A DNA stretch of 36,679 nucleotides, from NCBI GenBank assembly GCA_029007785.1, contig JAQXIM010000095.1, forward strand, positions 1 to 36,679, read 5' to 3'. The notes under the pieces are model-generated. The model saw only the letters and a program-made list of their open reading frames with translations. It was not told where the DNA came from and did no database searches. Positions 6,598-13,877 of this stretch are shown here, in pieces. Every line of letters starts with the position of its first letter. The stretch's first letter is position 1. Origin of the DNA: Clostridiales bacterium. GTDB lineage: Bacteria; Bacillota; Clostridia; Lachnospirales; Lachnospiraceae. The translations under genes were made by a program, and so were the position numbers.

Positions 6598-8589
6598 ATG
6601 AATAAAACGATTGATCAGAAATCCGTGAATGCGATCCGAGTTTTGTCTGCTGACATGATTCAAAAAGCAAAATCCGGTCATCCAGGCCTGCCTTTAGGAG
6701 CTGCTCCGACGGCATATGAATTGTGGGCAAATCATATGAATCACAATCCGGCCGATCCTGCTTGGGAAAATCGGGATCGCTTTATCCTTTCCGGCGGACA
6801 TGGATCTGCCCTTCTGTATTCCCTGCTTCACCTGTATGGATACGGAAATTTGTCTCTCGATGATCTGAAACAGTTCAGACAGATGGGATCCCTGACTCCC
6901 GGTCATCCGGAGTATGGTCATACGATTGGCATTGAAGCTACCACCGGTCCTCTGGGTGCCGGTATGGGAATGGCAGTAGGTATGGCTATGGCAGAGGCTC
7001 ATCTGGCATCCTTATTTAATAAAGAAAACTATCCCATCGTGGATCACTATACCTTTGTTCTTGGCGGCGACGGCTGCATGATGGAAGGAATTTCTTCTGA
7101 AGCTATGTCTCTGGCAGGCACTCTGAAGCTGGGCAAACTGATTGTGATCTATGATTCCAACAAGATTTCCATTGAAGGCAATACCGATATCGCTTTCACG
7201 GAAAATGTCCAGAAGAGATTTGAAGCATTTGGTTTCCAGACGATTACGGTGGAAGACGGTAATGATCTGGATGCCATCGGCAAAGCCATTGAAGTGGCAA
7301 AAGCTGATACCAGCCGTCCTTCTTTGATTACGGTAAAGACTCAGATTGGTTACGGATGCCCTGCAAAACAGGGTAAAGCATCTGCCCATGGTGAACCTCT
7401 TGGTGATGAGAATATTCTGGCCATGAAGGAGAATCTGGGATGGGAAAGCATGGATCCCTTCTTTGTTCCTCAGGATGTATATGATCATTACAAGGAAATG
7501 GCAGAATCCAAAGCCGCTGCAGAAGAAAACTGGAAGAAGCTCTTTGCAGATTACTGTGCTGCTTATCCGGAAATGGCAGAGAAGTGGGAAGAGTACCATA
7601 ATCCCAAGATGGAAGAGAAACTCTATAATAATGAAGAGTTCTGGGCTTGTGAGGACAAACCTCAGGCAACGAGAAATTGTTCTCATGTGATGATTAACCG
7701 TCTGAAAGATGCAATGCCTTCTCTGATCGGTGGTTCCGCGGATCTGGCTCCGTCCAATAAGACAAATATGAAGGATGAAGGCGATTTTGGTCCGGAAAAC
7801 TATGCAGGAAGAAATCTTCACTTTGGTGTACGTGAGCTGGCCATGGCTGCCATTGGTAATGGTATGGCTCTCCACGGTGGAGTAAGACCTTATGTTTCTA
7901 CCTTCTTTGTTTTCAGTGACTATGTAAAACCTATGGCAAGACTGTCTGCACTGATGAAGCTGCCGCTGACCTATGTATTTACTCATGACAGCATTGGCGT
8001 AGGTGAAGATGGTCCTACTCATGAGCCCATTGAGCAGCTGGCAATGCTTCGCTCCATGCCGAACTTTAATGTGTTCCGTCCGGCAGATGCTTTCGAGACG
8101 GCGGCCGGCTGGTATCTGGCTGCAACTGCCAAAGAGACACCTACCGCTTTGGTTCTGACAAGACAGAATCTGCCTCAGCTGAAGAATTCCTCTAAGGAAG
8201 CTCTCAAAGGAGGATATATTCTGGAAGATTCCCAGAAGGAAGTTCCGGATGCCATCATCATGGCCAGCGGTTCTGAAGTTCAGTTGGCTGTGGAAGCAAA
8301 AGCAATTCTGGCTGAAAAAGGTATGGATGTTCGTGTTGTAAGTATGCCTTGTATGGATCTTTTTGAACAGCAGGATCCGGAATACAAAGAGAAGGTTCTT
8401 CCTATGGCTGTACGCAAGCGTGTTGCAGTGGAAGCTCTCAGCGGCTTTGGCTGGGGCAAATATGTAGGATTGGATGGAGCTACGGTATCCATGACCGGCT
8501 GGGGTGCATCTGCTCCTTACAGTCAGCTGTTTGAGCATTTTGGATTTACTCCGGAAGCTGTAGCATCTGCAGTGGAGAATCTCAAATAA
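6598..8589 (+). CDS. tkt: Transketolase
   Basis: 663 residues, the usual length for full-size transketolase. The start at 6598 follows AAGGAGGAGTTT; the same frame is open upstream but without initiation signals. Thiamine diphosphate features are present: KSGHPGLPLG (25-34), GGHGSALLY (66-74), the GDG motif opening GDGCMMEG (157-164), and IGVGEDGPTHEPIEQ with the catalytic glutamate in the second (pyrimidine) domain. The enzyme moves two-carbon ketol units between sugar phosphates in the non-oxidative pentose phosphate pathway (xylulose-5-P with ribose-5-P or erythrose-4-P). In fermenting Clostridia this also feeds ribose synthesis and pentose use. It is a cytoplasmic homodimer by family knowledge. 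It appears monocistronic, with its own promoter and leader. Confidence 0.97.
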   Translation: MNKTIDQKSVNAIRVLSADMIQKAKSGHPGLPLGAAPTAYELWANHMNHNPADPAWENRDRFILSGGHGSALLYSLLHLYGYGNLSLDDLKQFRQMGSLTPGHPEYGHTIGIEATTGPLGAGMGMAVGMAMAEAHLASLFNKENYPIVDHYTFVLGGDGCMMEGISSEAMSLAGTLKLGKLIVIYDSNKISIEGNTDIAFTENVQKRFEAFGFQTITVEDGNDLDAIGKAIEVAKADTSRPSLITVKTQIGYGCPAKQGKASAHGEPLGDENILAMKENLGWESMDPFFVPQDVYDHYKEMAESKAAAEENWKKLFADYCAAYPEMAEKWEEYHNPKMEEKLYNNEEFWACEDKPQATRNCSHVMINRLKDAMPSLIGGSADLAPSNKTNMKDEGDFGPENYAGRNLHFGVRELAMAAIGNGMALHGGVRPYVSTFFVFSDYVKPMARLSALMKLPLTYVFTHDSIGVGEDGPTHEPIEQLAMLRSMPNFNVFRPADAFETAAGWYLAATAKETPTALVLTRQNLPQLKNSSKEALKGGYILEDSQKEVPDAIIMASGSEVQLAVEAKAILAEKGMDVRVVSMPCMDLFEQQDPEYKEKVLPMAVRKRVAVEALSGFGWGKYVGLDGATVSMTGWGASAPYSQLFEHFGFTPEAVASAVENLK

Positions 8590-8628
8590 ACATCATAGTC
8601 GATAAATCATAGATTGTATTTCATCAAC

Positions 8629-8662
8629 GACAGCCATTTTCCTGGGAGGGAGGATGGCTGTC
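8629..8662 (+). terminator. Hairpin after tkt, weak terminator candidate
   Basis: GACAGCCAT (8629-8637) pairs perfectly with ATGGCTGTC (8654-8662) across a 16-base loop. Only a mixed TGTTGATT follows, so intrinsic termination would be weak. It could instead be an RNA-processing or regulatory structure before the lipoprotein gene. Confidence 0.45.
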
Positions 8663-8701
8663 TGTTGATTCGGAAAAAGACAGCAGGAAGGAATGAATAA
8701 A

Positions 8702-10006
8702 ATGTCGCAGAATAAGCGGGATAAGCAGAATATGCAAAATAAGCAAAATAAGCAAAATAAGCAGAATAAGCGGAAGTCTGGAGTCTTGTGCATATGGCTG
8801 CTGATGATGTCTGTATTTATGCTTACAGGCTGCAGTCCTTCCCATTCTTCCGGGGAAACAAAGACGGCAGCTGTGGAAACAACCAGCGAAGCGGCGGAAC
8901 AGACGAAGGAAAACGCCAGACCAGAAGAAACAGGGAAGGCCGTTTCGGAGGGAGAGGAACTTTCCTGGGAAGAGTGTCAGGAGAATGCCAGGCTGAAGAT
9001 ACATATTCTTGATGTGGGGCAGGGAAATTCCATATTGGTGGAATCGGGAGATCAGGCCATGCTCATTGACGGCGGACCTGCTGATACCTCCTCTTATGTT
9101 GTTTCTTACCTGAAACAAAGGGGAATCGATGATCTGGATTATGCTGTAGTTTCCCATTATGACGCGGATCATATCAGTGGAATGGTGGGGGTTCTCAGAA
9201 CCTGCGATGTGGATGTCCTTCTGAATCCGGATTATGAGGAGGATACCAAAATCTATTCTTCCTATATTGATGCAAAGGAGGATAATGGCTGTGAGGTCGA
9301 GATACCGGAAATCGGAGATGTGTATGAACTGGGTGAGGCGGAATTTACGATCGTGGCACCGGTATCCTATGATCATAGGGATGTGAATGATAATTCCATT
9401 GGAGTTCGAATCGTCTGCGGAGAAAGTGAATTTCTTATCCTTGGCGACGCCGAGATGGAAAGCGAATATGAAATTTTGGATGAAGGAATGGAACTGGAAT
9501 CGGATGTGTATTTGGCCGGTCATCATGGCAGTTCCTCATCCTCTTCGGAACGACTGCTGGAAGCCGTGGATCCTCAGATTGTGATTATCAGTGCCGGACT
9601 CGGTAATTCCTATGGTCATCCCTCAAAAGATACTATGGAACGGCTGGAGGATAAAGATTTTACCTTGTATCGTACCGATATGCAGGGAACGATTTGTGCC
9701 TGTACCGATGGAAAAATCATCACATTCCGGGAAGAGCCCTGCAATGATTGGTCCCCGGGAGAGGTACTGGAAGACCAGGATAATGAGGAGCCCCAGGTTG
9801 AAGTAAATAAGGACGGTTTGGATGAGGGAGGAACATCGGAGACAGCGGGAATATCGGAGATGAATTACATAGGGAACATCAATTCAAAGAAATATCATCT
9901 TCCCAGCTGCAGCAGTCTGCCCAAGGAGGAAAATCAGATCCGGTTCTATTCCAAAAAGGAAGCAGAGAAAGCAGGATATGAACCCTGCCAAAGATGTCAG
10001 CCCTAA
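8702..10006 (+). CDS. Lipoprotein with ComEC-type metallo-beta-lactamase domain and C-terminal zinc-ribbon-like module
   Basis: 434 residues from ATG 8702, ten bases after AGGAAGG. An ATG at 8693 is too close to that site. The N-terminus carries a basic Gln-Asn-Lys repeat, a hydrophobic helix and a lipobox LTGC with Cys44, so the protein should be anchored outside the membrane. After an acidic linker, residues 98-345 form a metallo-beta-lactamase fold like the external domain of ComEC/Rec2: HILDVGQGNS, LIDGG, SHYDADHISGM (151-161), LGDA (247-250), GHHGSSSS (273-280) and YGHPS. The last 45 residues (KKYHLPSC, then PCQRCQP) give His399, Cys403, Cys429 and Cys432, the pattern of Ada-type metal-binding modules. 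The fold suggests a secreted phosphodiesterase or nuclease, but the substrate is unknown and there is no ComEC channel domain. Confidence 0.88.
   Translation: MSQNKRDKQNMQNKQNKQNKQNKRKSGVLCIWLLMMSVFMLTGCSPSHSSGETKTAAVETTSEAAEQTKENARPEETGKAVSEGEELSWEECQENARLKIHILDVGQGNSILVESGDQAMLIDGGPADTSSYVVSYLKQRGIDDLDYAVVSHYDADHISGMVGVLRTCDVDVLLNPDYEEDTKIYSSYIDAKEDNGCEVEIPEIGDVYELGEAEFTIVAPVSYDHRDVNDNSIGVRIVCGESEFLILGDAEMESEYEILDEGMELESDVYLAGHHGSSSSSSERLLEAVDPQIVIISAGLGNSYGHPSKDTMERLEDKDFTLYRTDMQGTICACTDGKIITFREEPCNDWSPGEVLEDQDNEEPQVEVNKDGLDEGGTSETAGISEMNYIGNINSKKYHLPSCSSLPKEENQIRFYSKKEAEKAGYEPCQRCQP
8726..8770 (+). repeat. Five 9-bp tandem repeats encoding Gln-Asn-Lys/Met
   Basis: CAGAATATG is followed by three copies of CAAAATAAG and one CAGAATAAG, all in frame. 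They lengthen the charged n-region before the signal-peptide helix of the lipoprotein. Copy number is likely to vary by slippage. Confidence 0.88.
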
Positions 10007-10029
10007 ACGGAGCTTTTATGCATTCTGAT

Positions 10030-10057
10030 TTGACAGGGTGCACGTGTATTATAATAA
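10030..10057 (+). promoter_or_regulatory. Candidate promoter for the flavin reductase gene
   Basis: A consensus TTGACA (10030-10035) is followed by TATAAT at 10050-10055 (14-base spacer, short) and the overlapping TAATAA at 10052-10057 (16-base spacer). It lies about 80 bases before the ATG at 10134. Confidence 0.5.
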
Positions 10058-10133
10058 GCAGCAAAAAACTATCCGGACAATTTTATTCTTCAGAACTTGT
10101 GTCCCGGATGAAACGAAAGGAAAGGCTTTAAAT

Positions 10134-10688
10134 ATGAAAGTATTAGTGGCAGCAGCAAATACAAGACCCGGAAGCAGGGCGTGGAAGGTCGCTCAGAAAA
10201 TGATGGAAGGTGCAAAGGCAGCAGGACATGAAGTGAAGCTTTATCCCATGGATAAGATGGCAGTAATGGGATGTCAGAATTGCCGGGTTTGCCGTACAGA
10301 GAACAGGAATTGTATCCTGGAGGATGCATTATCACCTTATTGGACAGATTTATCTGAGTGCGGAGCAGTGATAATCAGTGCTCCCAATTACAATTCCCAG
10401 CCGTCCGGTACCATGATTACCTTTATGAATCGTCATTATTGTATGCTGGATGGCGAGAAACAGCCGAAGCTGGATCATGATGTGAAGCTTCTCAGTGTTT
10501 TCGCCCAGGGAGCGCCTGCTTCTCATGAGGCTTATCGGGCAAATTATCAGTGGTATCTGGGATGTTTCCGCAGTAAACGTCTGATTGATGCCGGAAGTAT
10601 TGTGGTAGGCGGAGACAGTGATCTGTCTGAAGACGGAGAGATTATGAAACAGGCCTATCAGCTGGGCCTGGGATTAACCGAGGCTTAA
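10134..10688 (+). CDS. Flavodoxin-fold NAD(P)H-dependent FMN reductase / iron-sulfur flavoprotein family
   Basis: 184 residues, starting at the ATG that follows AAAGGAAAGG. The upstream in-frame ATG at 10038 falls inside the predicted promoter. The N-terminus MKVLVAAANTRPGSRAWKVA has the flavodoxin-like beta-strand and phosphate-binding loop (residues 3-15). MGCQNCRVCRTENRNC (46-60) gives Cys47, Cys50, Cys53 and Cys60, as in iron-sulfur flavoproteins and NADPH-dependent FMN reductases of anaerobes. SAPNYNSQPSGTMITFMNR is the flavin-binding loop region common in this family. The protein likely moves electrons from reduced cofactor through FMN to small acceptors in the cytoplasm. The physiological acceptor cannot be told. 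It is apparently monocistronic. Confidence 0.88.
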   Translation: MKVLVAAANTRPGSRAWKVAQKMMEGAKAAGHEVKLYPMDKMAVMGCQNCRVCRTENRNCILEDALSPYWTDLSECGAVIISAPNYNSQPSGTMITFMNRHYCMLDGEKQPKLDHDVKLLSVFAQGAPASHEAYRANYQWYLGCFRSKRLIDAGSIVVGGDSDLSEDGEIMKQAYQLGLGLTEA

Positions 10689-10808
10689 TTGGACATAGCA
10701 GAATCGAATCGAAATGCCTGGAAGCAGTGTGCTGAAAGCAGTGTGCCGTAAAAATGCCCAGAAAGTAGTTGCAATTATCAATAATCTGTGATAAGCTACT
10801 ATTCGTAC

Positions 10809-10881
10809 GGGGCATTGGCGAAGTTGGGATCGCGCTTGACTGGCAGTCAAGAGGCCAGGGGTTCGAATCCCCTATGCTCCA
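10809..10881 (+). tRNA. tRNA-Ala, anticodon GGC
   Basis: A full cloverleaf of 73 bases is visible. The acceptor GGGGCAT pairs with ATGCTCC, followed by discriminator A. The D stem is GCGA/TCGC, the anticodon stem CTTGA/TCAAG with loop CTGGCAG (anticodon GGC, reading GCC), and the T arm AGGGG-TTCGAAT-CCCCT. CCA is not encoded. A weak promoter-like TTGCAA (10769-10774) with TAAGCT (10792-10797) lies just upstream. Confidence 0.96.
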
Positions 10882-10886
10882 TGATC

Positions 10887-10914
10887 AGAACCCTTGATAT
10901 CAAGGGTTCTTTTT
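10887..10914 (+). terminator. Terminator after tRNA-Ala
   Basis: A perfect 10-bp stem (AGAACCCTTG 10887-10896 with CAAGGGTTCT 10901-10910), an ATAT loop and T residues to 10914 begin six bases after the tRNA. Confidence 0.93.
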
Positions 10915-11056
10915 ATGTTATTATGCATTCACATGCATCTGAAGGAAACTGCCGGAGACGGATTCCTTCGAACAAGTAGTAAGACCATGGAATGGATCAT
11001 TTTCAGAAATCCTTTGAAGACTGGAAAGGATTTGGAAAGGATAAAGGAGCGGCTTT

Positions 11057-11917
11057 ATGTGGTTGGCGGAAAATTGGAAAGATTATGAAGTAATTGATAC
11101 CAGTAAAGGAGAGAAGCTGGAACGTTGGGGAAAATATCTTCTGGTGAGACCGGATCCTCAGGTGATTTGGGATACACCGAAGCGTCATCATGGATGGCGC
11201 AGACCCAATGCTCATTATCATCGCAGCCAGAAAGGCGGCGGTGAATGGGAATTCTTTGATTTGCCGGAACAGTGGTCAATCCATTATCGTGATTTAACTT
11301 TTCATTTGAAACCTTTCAGTTTTAAACATACCGGGCTTTTTCCGGAACAGGCAGCGAACTGGGACTGGTTTTCTGAGAAGATTCGGAAAGCAGGTCGGCC
11401 CATCAAAGTATTGAATCTTTTCGCCTATACAGGAGGAGCAACTTTGGCCGCAGCCGCGGCAGGAGCATCGGTGACCCATGTAGATGCTTCCAAGGGAATG
11501 GTTTCCTGGGCAAAGGAAAACGCCGTTGCCAGTGGATTGGAAAAGGCACCGATTCGTTGGATTGTAGATGACTGCATGAAATTTGTGGAACGGGAAATTC
11601 GGCGGGGCAATCACTATGACGGCATTATTATGGATCCGCCTTCTTATGGAAGAGGTCCCAAGGGTGAGATCTGGAAGATAGAGGATGCCATTCATCCCCT
11701 GGTCAAAGCCTGTGCCAAACTGTTGACCGATGATCCCCTGTTTTTCCTGATTAATTCTTATACCACCGGTTTTGCTCCCTCTGTTCTTTCTTATTTATTA
11801 GGAACAGAAGTGGTTCCTTTTCATGGCGGACATGTTCAGTCGGATGAAGTAGGACTGCCGGTCAGCAGCAACGGTCTCGTTCTTCCCTGTGGTTCCTCAG
11901 GACGGTGGGAAAAGTAA
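11057..11917 (+). CDS. Class I SAM-dependent methyltransferase, RlmI/RlmK-like (COG1092)
   Basis: 286 residues; AAAGGAG lies eight bases before the ATG. The SAM-binding motif I is VLNLFAYTGGATLAAAAAG (118-136), followed by VTHVDASKGMVSWAKENA (motif II region, Asp143) and the motif IV catalytic loop MDPPSYGRG (192-200). These match the rRNA large-subunit methyltransferases of the RlmI/RlmK type, which modify 23S rRNA bases. At under 300 residues it lacks the N-terminal PUA domain of E. coli RlmI and looks like the short Firmicutes form. The exact rRNA position and base cannot be inferred. It is preceded by tRNA-Ala and its terminator and followed by a short repeat array and a terminator, so it is probably monocistronic. 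Confidence 0.9.
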   Translation: MWLAENWKDYEVIDTSKGEKLERWGKYLLVRPDPQVIWDTPKRHHGWRRPNAHYHRSQKGGGEWEFFDLPEQWSIHYRDLTFHLKPFSFKHTGLFPEQAANWDWFSEKIRKAGRPIKVLNLFAYTGGATLAAAAAGASVTHVDASKGMVSWAKENAVASGLEKAPIRWIVDDCMKFVEREIRRGNHYDGIIMDPPSYGRGPKGEIWKIEDAIHPLVKACAKLLTDDPLFFLINSYTTGFAPSVLSYLLGTEVVPFHGGHVQSDEVGLPVSSNGLVLPCGSSGRWEK

Positions 11918-11923
11918 GGCGGC

Positions 11924-12011
11924 AAACCTTAATACAGAAAACTTTAATGCAGAAAACTTAATGCAGGAAACCTTAATACAGAAAAACATAATGCAGGAAA
12001 ACTTAATGCAG
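11924..12011 (+). repeat. Six imperfect tandem 14-16-bp units after the methyltransferase gene
   Basis: Units of the form AAAACTTAATGCAG(G) start at 11924, 11938, 11953, 11968, 11982 and 11998. The array starts seven bases after the stop codon and ends about 50 bases before the terminator. It falls in an open frame (GTG/ATG-less region into 12368) that has no ribosome binding site, so it is probably transcribed but untranslated. Confidence 0.9.
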
Positions 12012-12063
12012 AAGACTGCAAATAGGATAAGCGTTGTATCAATAAACCCGGGAGGAAATAATA

Positions 12064-12107
12064 AATCCGGCAGGAAATCTGAGAAAGATAATTCCTGCCG
12101 GGTTTTT
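12064..12107. terminator. Terminator of the methyltransferase gene, possibly bidirectional
   Basis: CCGGCAGGAA (12067-12076) pairs with TTCCTGCCGG (12092-12101) across a 15-base loop, with T residues 12103-12107. On the minus strand the structure is followed by a looser T-rich run and may also serve the DUF1294 gene. Confidence 0.88.
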
Positions 12108-12140
12108 GAAAAAAGGTTGTTTGAGGTAATGATGCAGTTT

Positions 12141-12413
12141 CTAAATTCCTCCGCGAATCAGGACAAAAAGAAGGAGGATATGGAGAAGCAGAAAAAGAGG
12201 GACACAGAGAATGAATTTCAGATGTTTTGTTTTGTGATGAAAAACAAACATACCAATCCAGGCACCAAGAGCTCCGCCGACAGCAGCGGAAAGAAGCAAG
12301 GTGGCTTCCGGAATGCGCCACATTCCTTTTCGGGCTTTGTATTTATCCAGACCAAATTGGATAAATGAAATGATATTGATGAGAATGAGATAAATTCCTG
12401 CCGTTTTCAGCAT
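12141..12413 (-). CDS. Small DUF1294-family membrane protein
   Basis: 90 residues. The ATG at 12411-12413 is chosen because AAGGAG lies six bases upstream and the protein starts directly with the first membrane helix (MLKTAGIYLILINIISF). Further features are a cytoplasmic DKYKARKGMWRIPEATLL segment, a glycine-rich helix (LLSAAVGGALGAWIGMFVF), the basic HHKTKHLKF motif and a last helix LFLLLHILLLFVLI. The DKxxA....RI.E..L....GG..GA..GM...HKT pattern is characteristic of DUF1294 proteins. Their function is unknown. It has its own promoter and runs divergently from the S10 operon. Confidence 0.9.
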   Translation of the reverse strand: MLKTAGIYLILINIISFIQFGLDKYKARKGMWRIPEATLLLSAAVGGALGAWIGMFVFHHKTKHLKFILCVPLFLLLHILLLFVLIRGGI

Positions 12414-12505
12414 AATGAACTCCTTTATATATGTATAAGTTACCAGAAAAAAGTTCCCGATGACGTTGGTGTTTGTGCTTTGCACAATCCTCTTATTACC
12501 CCATA

Positions 12506-12534
12506 ATCATACAATAACTGGCTGACAACTGCAA
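12506..12534 (-). promoter_or_regulatory. Promoter of the DUF1294 gene
   Basis: On the minus strand, TTGCAG (12534-12529) and TATGAT (12511-12506) are separated by 17 bases. This predicts an untranslated leader of about 85 bases before the ATG at 12413. Confidence 0.72.
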
Positions 12535-12590
12535 GATATGGTATGGAATAGGGAAAATAATGTAATATATAAAAAATATAGAAAAAAGGC

Positions 12591-12619
12591 TTGCAATTTA
12601 AAAAATAATATTGTATGAT
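12591..12619 (+). promoter_or_regulatory. Main promoter of the S10-spc-alpha cluster
   Basis: TTGCAA (12591-12596), a 17-base spacer and TATGAT (12614-12619), set in an A/T-rich upstream tract that could act as an UP element. It is divergent from the DUF1294 promoter about 60 bases away and predicts a leader of about 230 bases before rpsJ. Confidence 0.82.
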
Positions 12620-12625
12620 ACAGAG

Positions 12626-12840
12626 GCTGTGACATGATAGTGAAGAGACGGGAGGTTGCTGTCGATCCGGACAGGTTTTTCCGTGGAGCGAATGTCAAGT
12701 TAGGAAACTGGCGACAAGTCACTGTACAAAATGAATCATCTACGAAGGATTAGGTAGAAATGACGTGTGTGGATTTACAGGACACACGCGGGAATGTGTA
12801 CAGTCACCACTTGTCGTACTGCTATAAGCATACGAAAAGG
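12626..12840 (+). promoter_or_regulatory. Structured leader of the S10 operon, possible L4 autoregulatory site
   Basis: A small hairpin CTGTC/GACAG (12659-12663 with 12670-12674) is followed by five T residues (12676-12680) and could be an attenuator. Downstream, CGACAAGT and ACTGTACA (12712-12728) pair with TGTACAGT and ACTTGTCG (12797-12816), forming a long-range stem. That stem encloses a second hairpin, CGTGTGT/ACACACG (12764-12770 with 12782-12788). S10 operon leaders are autoregulated by L4 in gamma-proteobacteria, and similar leaders have been proposed in Bacillus. The role here is inferred from position and structure. Confidence 0.6.
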
Positions 12841-12854
12841 AGGCGACTTTTTTT

Positions 12855-13172
12855 ATGTCAAGTCAAGTAATGAGAATCACTCTGAAAGCATATGACCATC
12901 AGCTGGTAGATCAGAGTGCAGCAAAAATCATTGATACCGTAAAGAAAACAGGTGCTCAGGTGAGTGGACCGGTTCCGCTGCCCACTAAGAGAGAGGTAGT
13001 AACCATTCTGCGTGCTGTTCACAAGTACAAAGATTCCAGAGAACAGTTTGAGCAGAGAACTCACAAGAGATTGATTGATATCATTACTCCCAACCAGAAA
13101 ACGGTTGACGCTCTGTCGAGACTGGAAATGCCTGCTGGCGTTTACATCGACATCAAAATGAAACAGAAATAA
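12855..13172 (+). CDS. rpsJ: 30S ribosomal protein S10
   Basis: 105 residues, normal length, with the S10 pattern [30 protein letters not shown] and the terminal [12 protein letters not shown]10 sits in the head of the small subunit and also acts as NusE, the NusB partner in transcription antitermination. AAAAGGAGGCGA precedes the ATG across a run of T residues. It is the first gene of the S10-spc-alpha cluster. The [21 protein letters not shown] segment is the helix and loop that packs in the 30S head. Confidence 0.97.
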   Translation: MSSQVMRITLKAYDHQLVDQSAAKIIDTVKKTGAQVSGPVPLPTKREVVTILRAVHKYKDSREQFEQRTHKRLIDIITPNQKTVDALSRLEMPAGVYIDIKMKQK

Positions 13173-13184
13173 TAATTCTAGTAT

Positions 13185-13200
13185 GAGCGCTTAAGCGCTC
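13185..13200. repeat. Perfect 16-bp palindrome between rpsJ and rplC
   Basis: GAGCGCTTAAGCGCTC is fully self-complementary and sits 12 bases after the rpsJ stop and 20 before the rplC ATG. In RNA it could form a short hairpin just ahead of the rplC ribosome binding site; in DNA it could bind a dimer. No T-tract follows. Confidence 0.85.
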
Positions 13201-13220
13201 CGCTGTAGGAGGAAAAAACA

Positions 13221-13850
13221 ATGAAAAAAGCTATCTTAGCAACCAAAGTCGGAATGACTCAGATTTTCGGCGAAGACGGAGTTCTGACTCCGGTAACGGT
13301 ACTGCAGGCTGGTCCCTGCGTAGTAACACAGGTAAAGACGGTTGAAAATGACGGATATAGTGCCGTACAGGTAGGCTTCGTTGACAAGAGAGAAAAACTT
13401 GTTAACAAATGCCAGAAAGGTCATTTTGAGAAAGCCGGTACTTCCTATAAGAGATACCTTCGCGAGTTCAGACTGGAAGACGCAGAGAGCTATGCTCTGG
13501 GTGCAGAGATCAAAGCAGACGTATTTGCTGCCGGAGATAAGATCGATGCAACTGCTGTTTCCAAAGGTAAAGGATTCCAGGGTGCAATCAAGAGACACGG
13601 TCTGAGCAGAGGACCCATGGCTCACGGTTCCAAATACCATCGTCATGCAGGTTCCAACGGCGCTTGTTCCGATCCTTCCAAGGTATTCAAGGGCAAGAAA
13701 ATGGCTGGTCACACTGGCTGCAGACAGATCACTGTTCAGAATCTGGAGGTTGTTCGCGTTGACGCTGATGACAACCTTCTGTTGGTGAAGGGGTCTGTTC
13801 CGGGACCTAAGAAGTCTCTGGTAACCATCAAAGAGACTGTAAAAGCGTAA
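13221..13850 (+). CDS. rplC: 50S ribosomal protein L3
   Basis: 209 residues, typical. Hallmarks are [20 protein letters not shown] at the start, the central [22 protein letters not shown] loop and the conserved [27 protein letters not shown] extension, which reaches towards the peptidyl transferase centre and is methylated in some bacteria. L3 is an early-assembly protein that nucleates the 50S subunit. The ATG follows TAGGAGGAAAAAACA. The gene lies 48 bases after rpsJ, with a palindrome in the spacer, and 27 bases before rplD. Confidence 0.97.
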   Translation: MKKAILATKVGMTQIFGEDGVLTPVTVLQAGPCVVTQVKTVENDGYSAVQVGFVDKREKLVNKCQKGHFEKAGTSYKRYLREFRLEDAESYALGAEIKADVFAAGDKIDATAVSKGKGFQGAIKRHGLSRGPMAHGSKYHRHAGSNGACSDPSKVFKGKKMAGHTGCRQITVQNLEVVRVDADDNLLLVKGSVPGPKKSLVTIKETVKA

Positions 13851-13877
13851 GGCTTATAGGAAAGGAGGAAACTAGAG

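Noticed and set aside
7012..8538. 508-codon open frame on the minus strand
   Set aside because: It is fully antisense to transketolase, has no recognisable domain or ribosome binding site and is explained by codon bias of tkt.
8693..8701. Alternative start ATG 8693 for the lipoprotein
   Set aside because: It lies one base from the SD sequence; ATG 8702 has a workable ten-base spacing.
11924..12011. Possible CRISPR array
   Set aside because: The repeats are directly adjacent with no spacers, units are only 14-16 bases and no cas gene is present. The same applies to the 2945-3010 and 5601-5780 repeats.
11889..12368. 159-codon plus-strand frame over the repeat array and antisense to the DUF1294 gene
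   Set aside because: No ribosome binding site, spans a terminator and is antisense to a recognisable protein family member.
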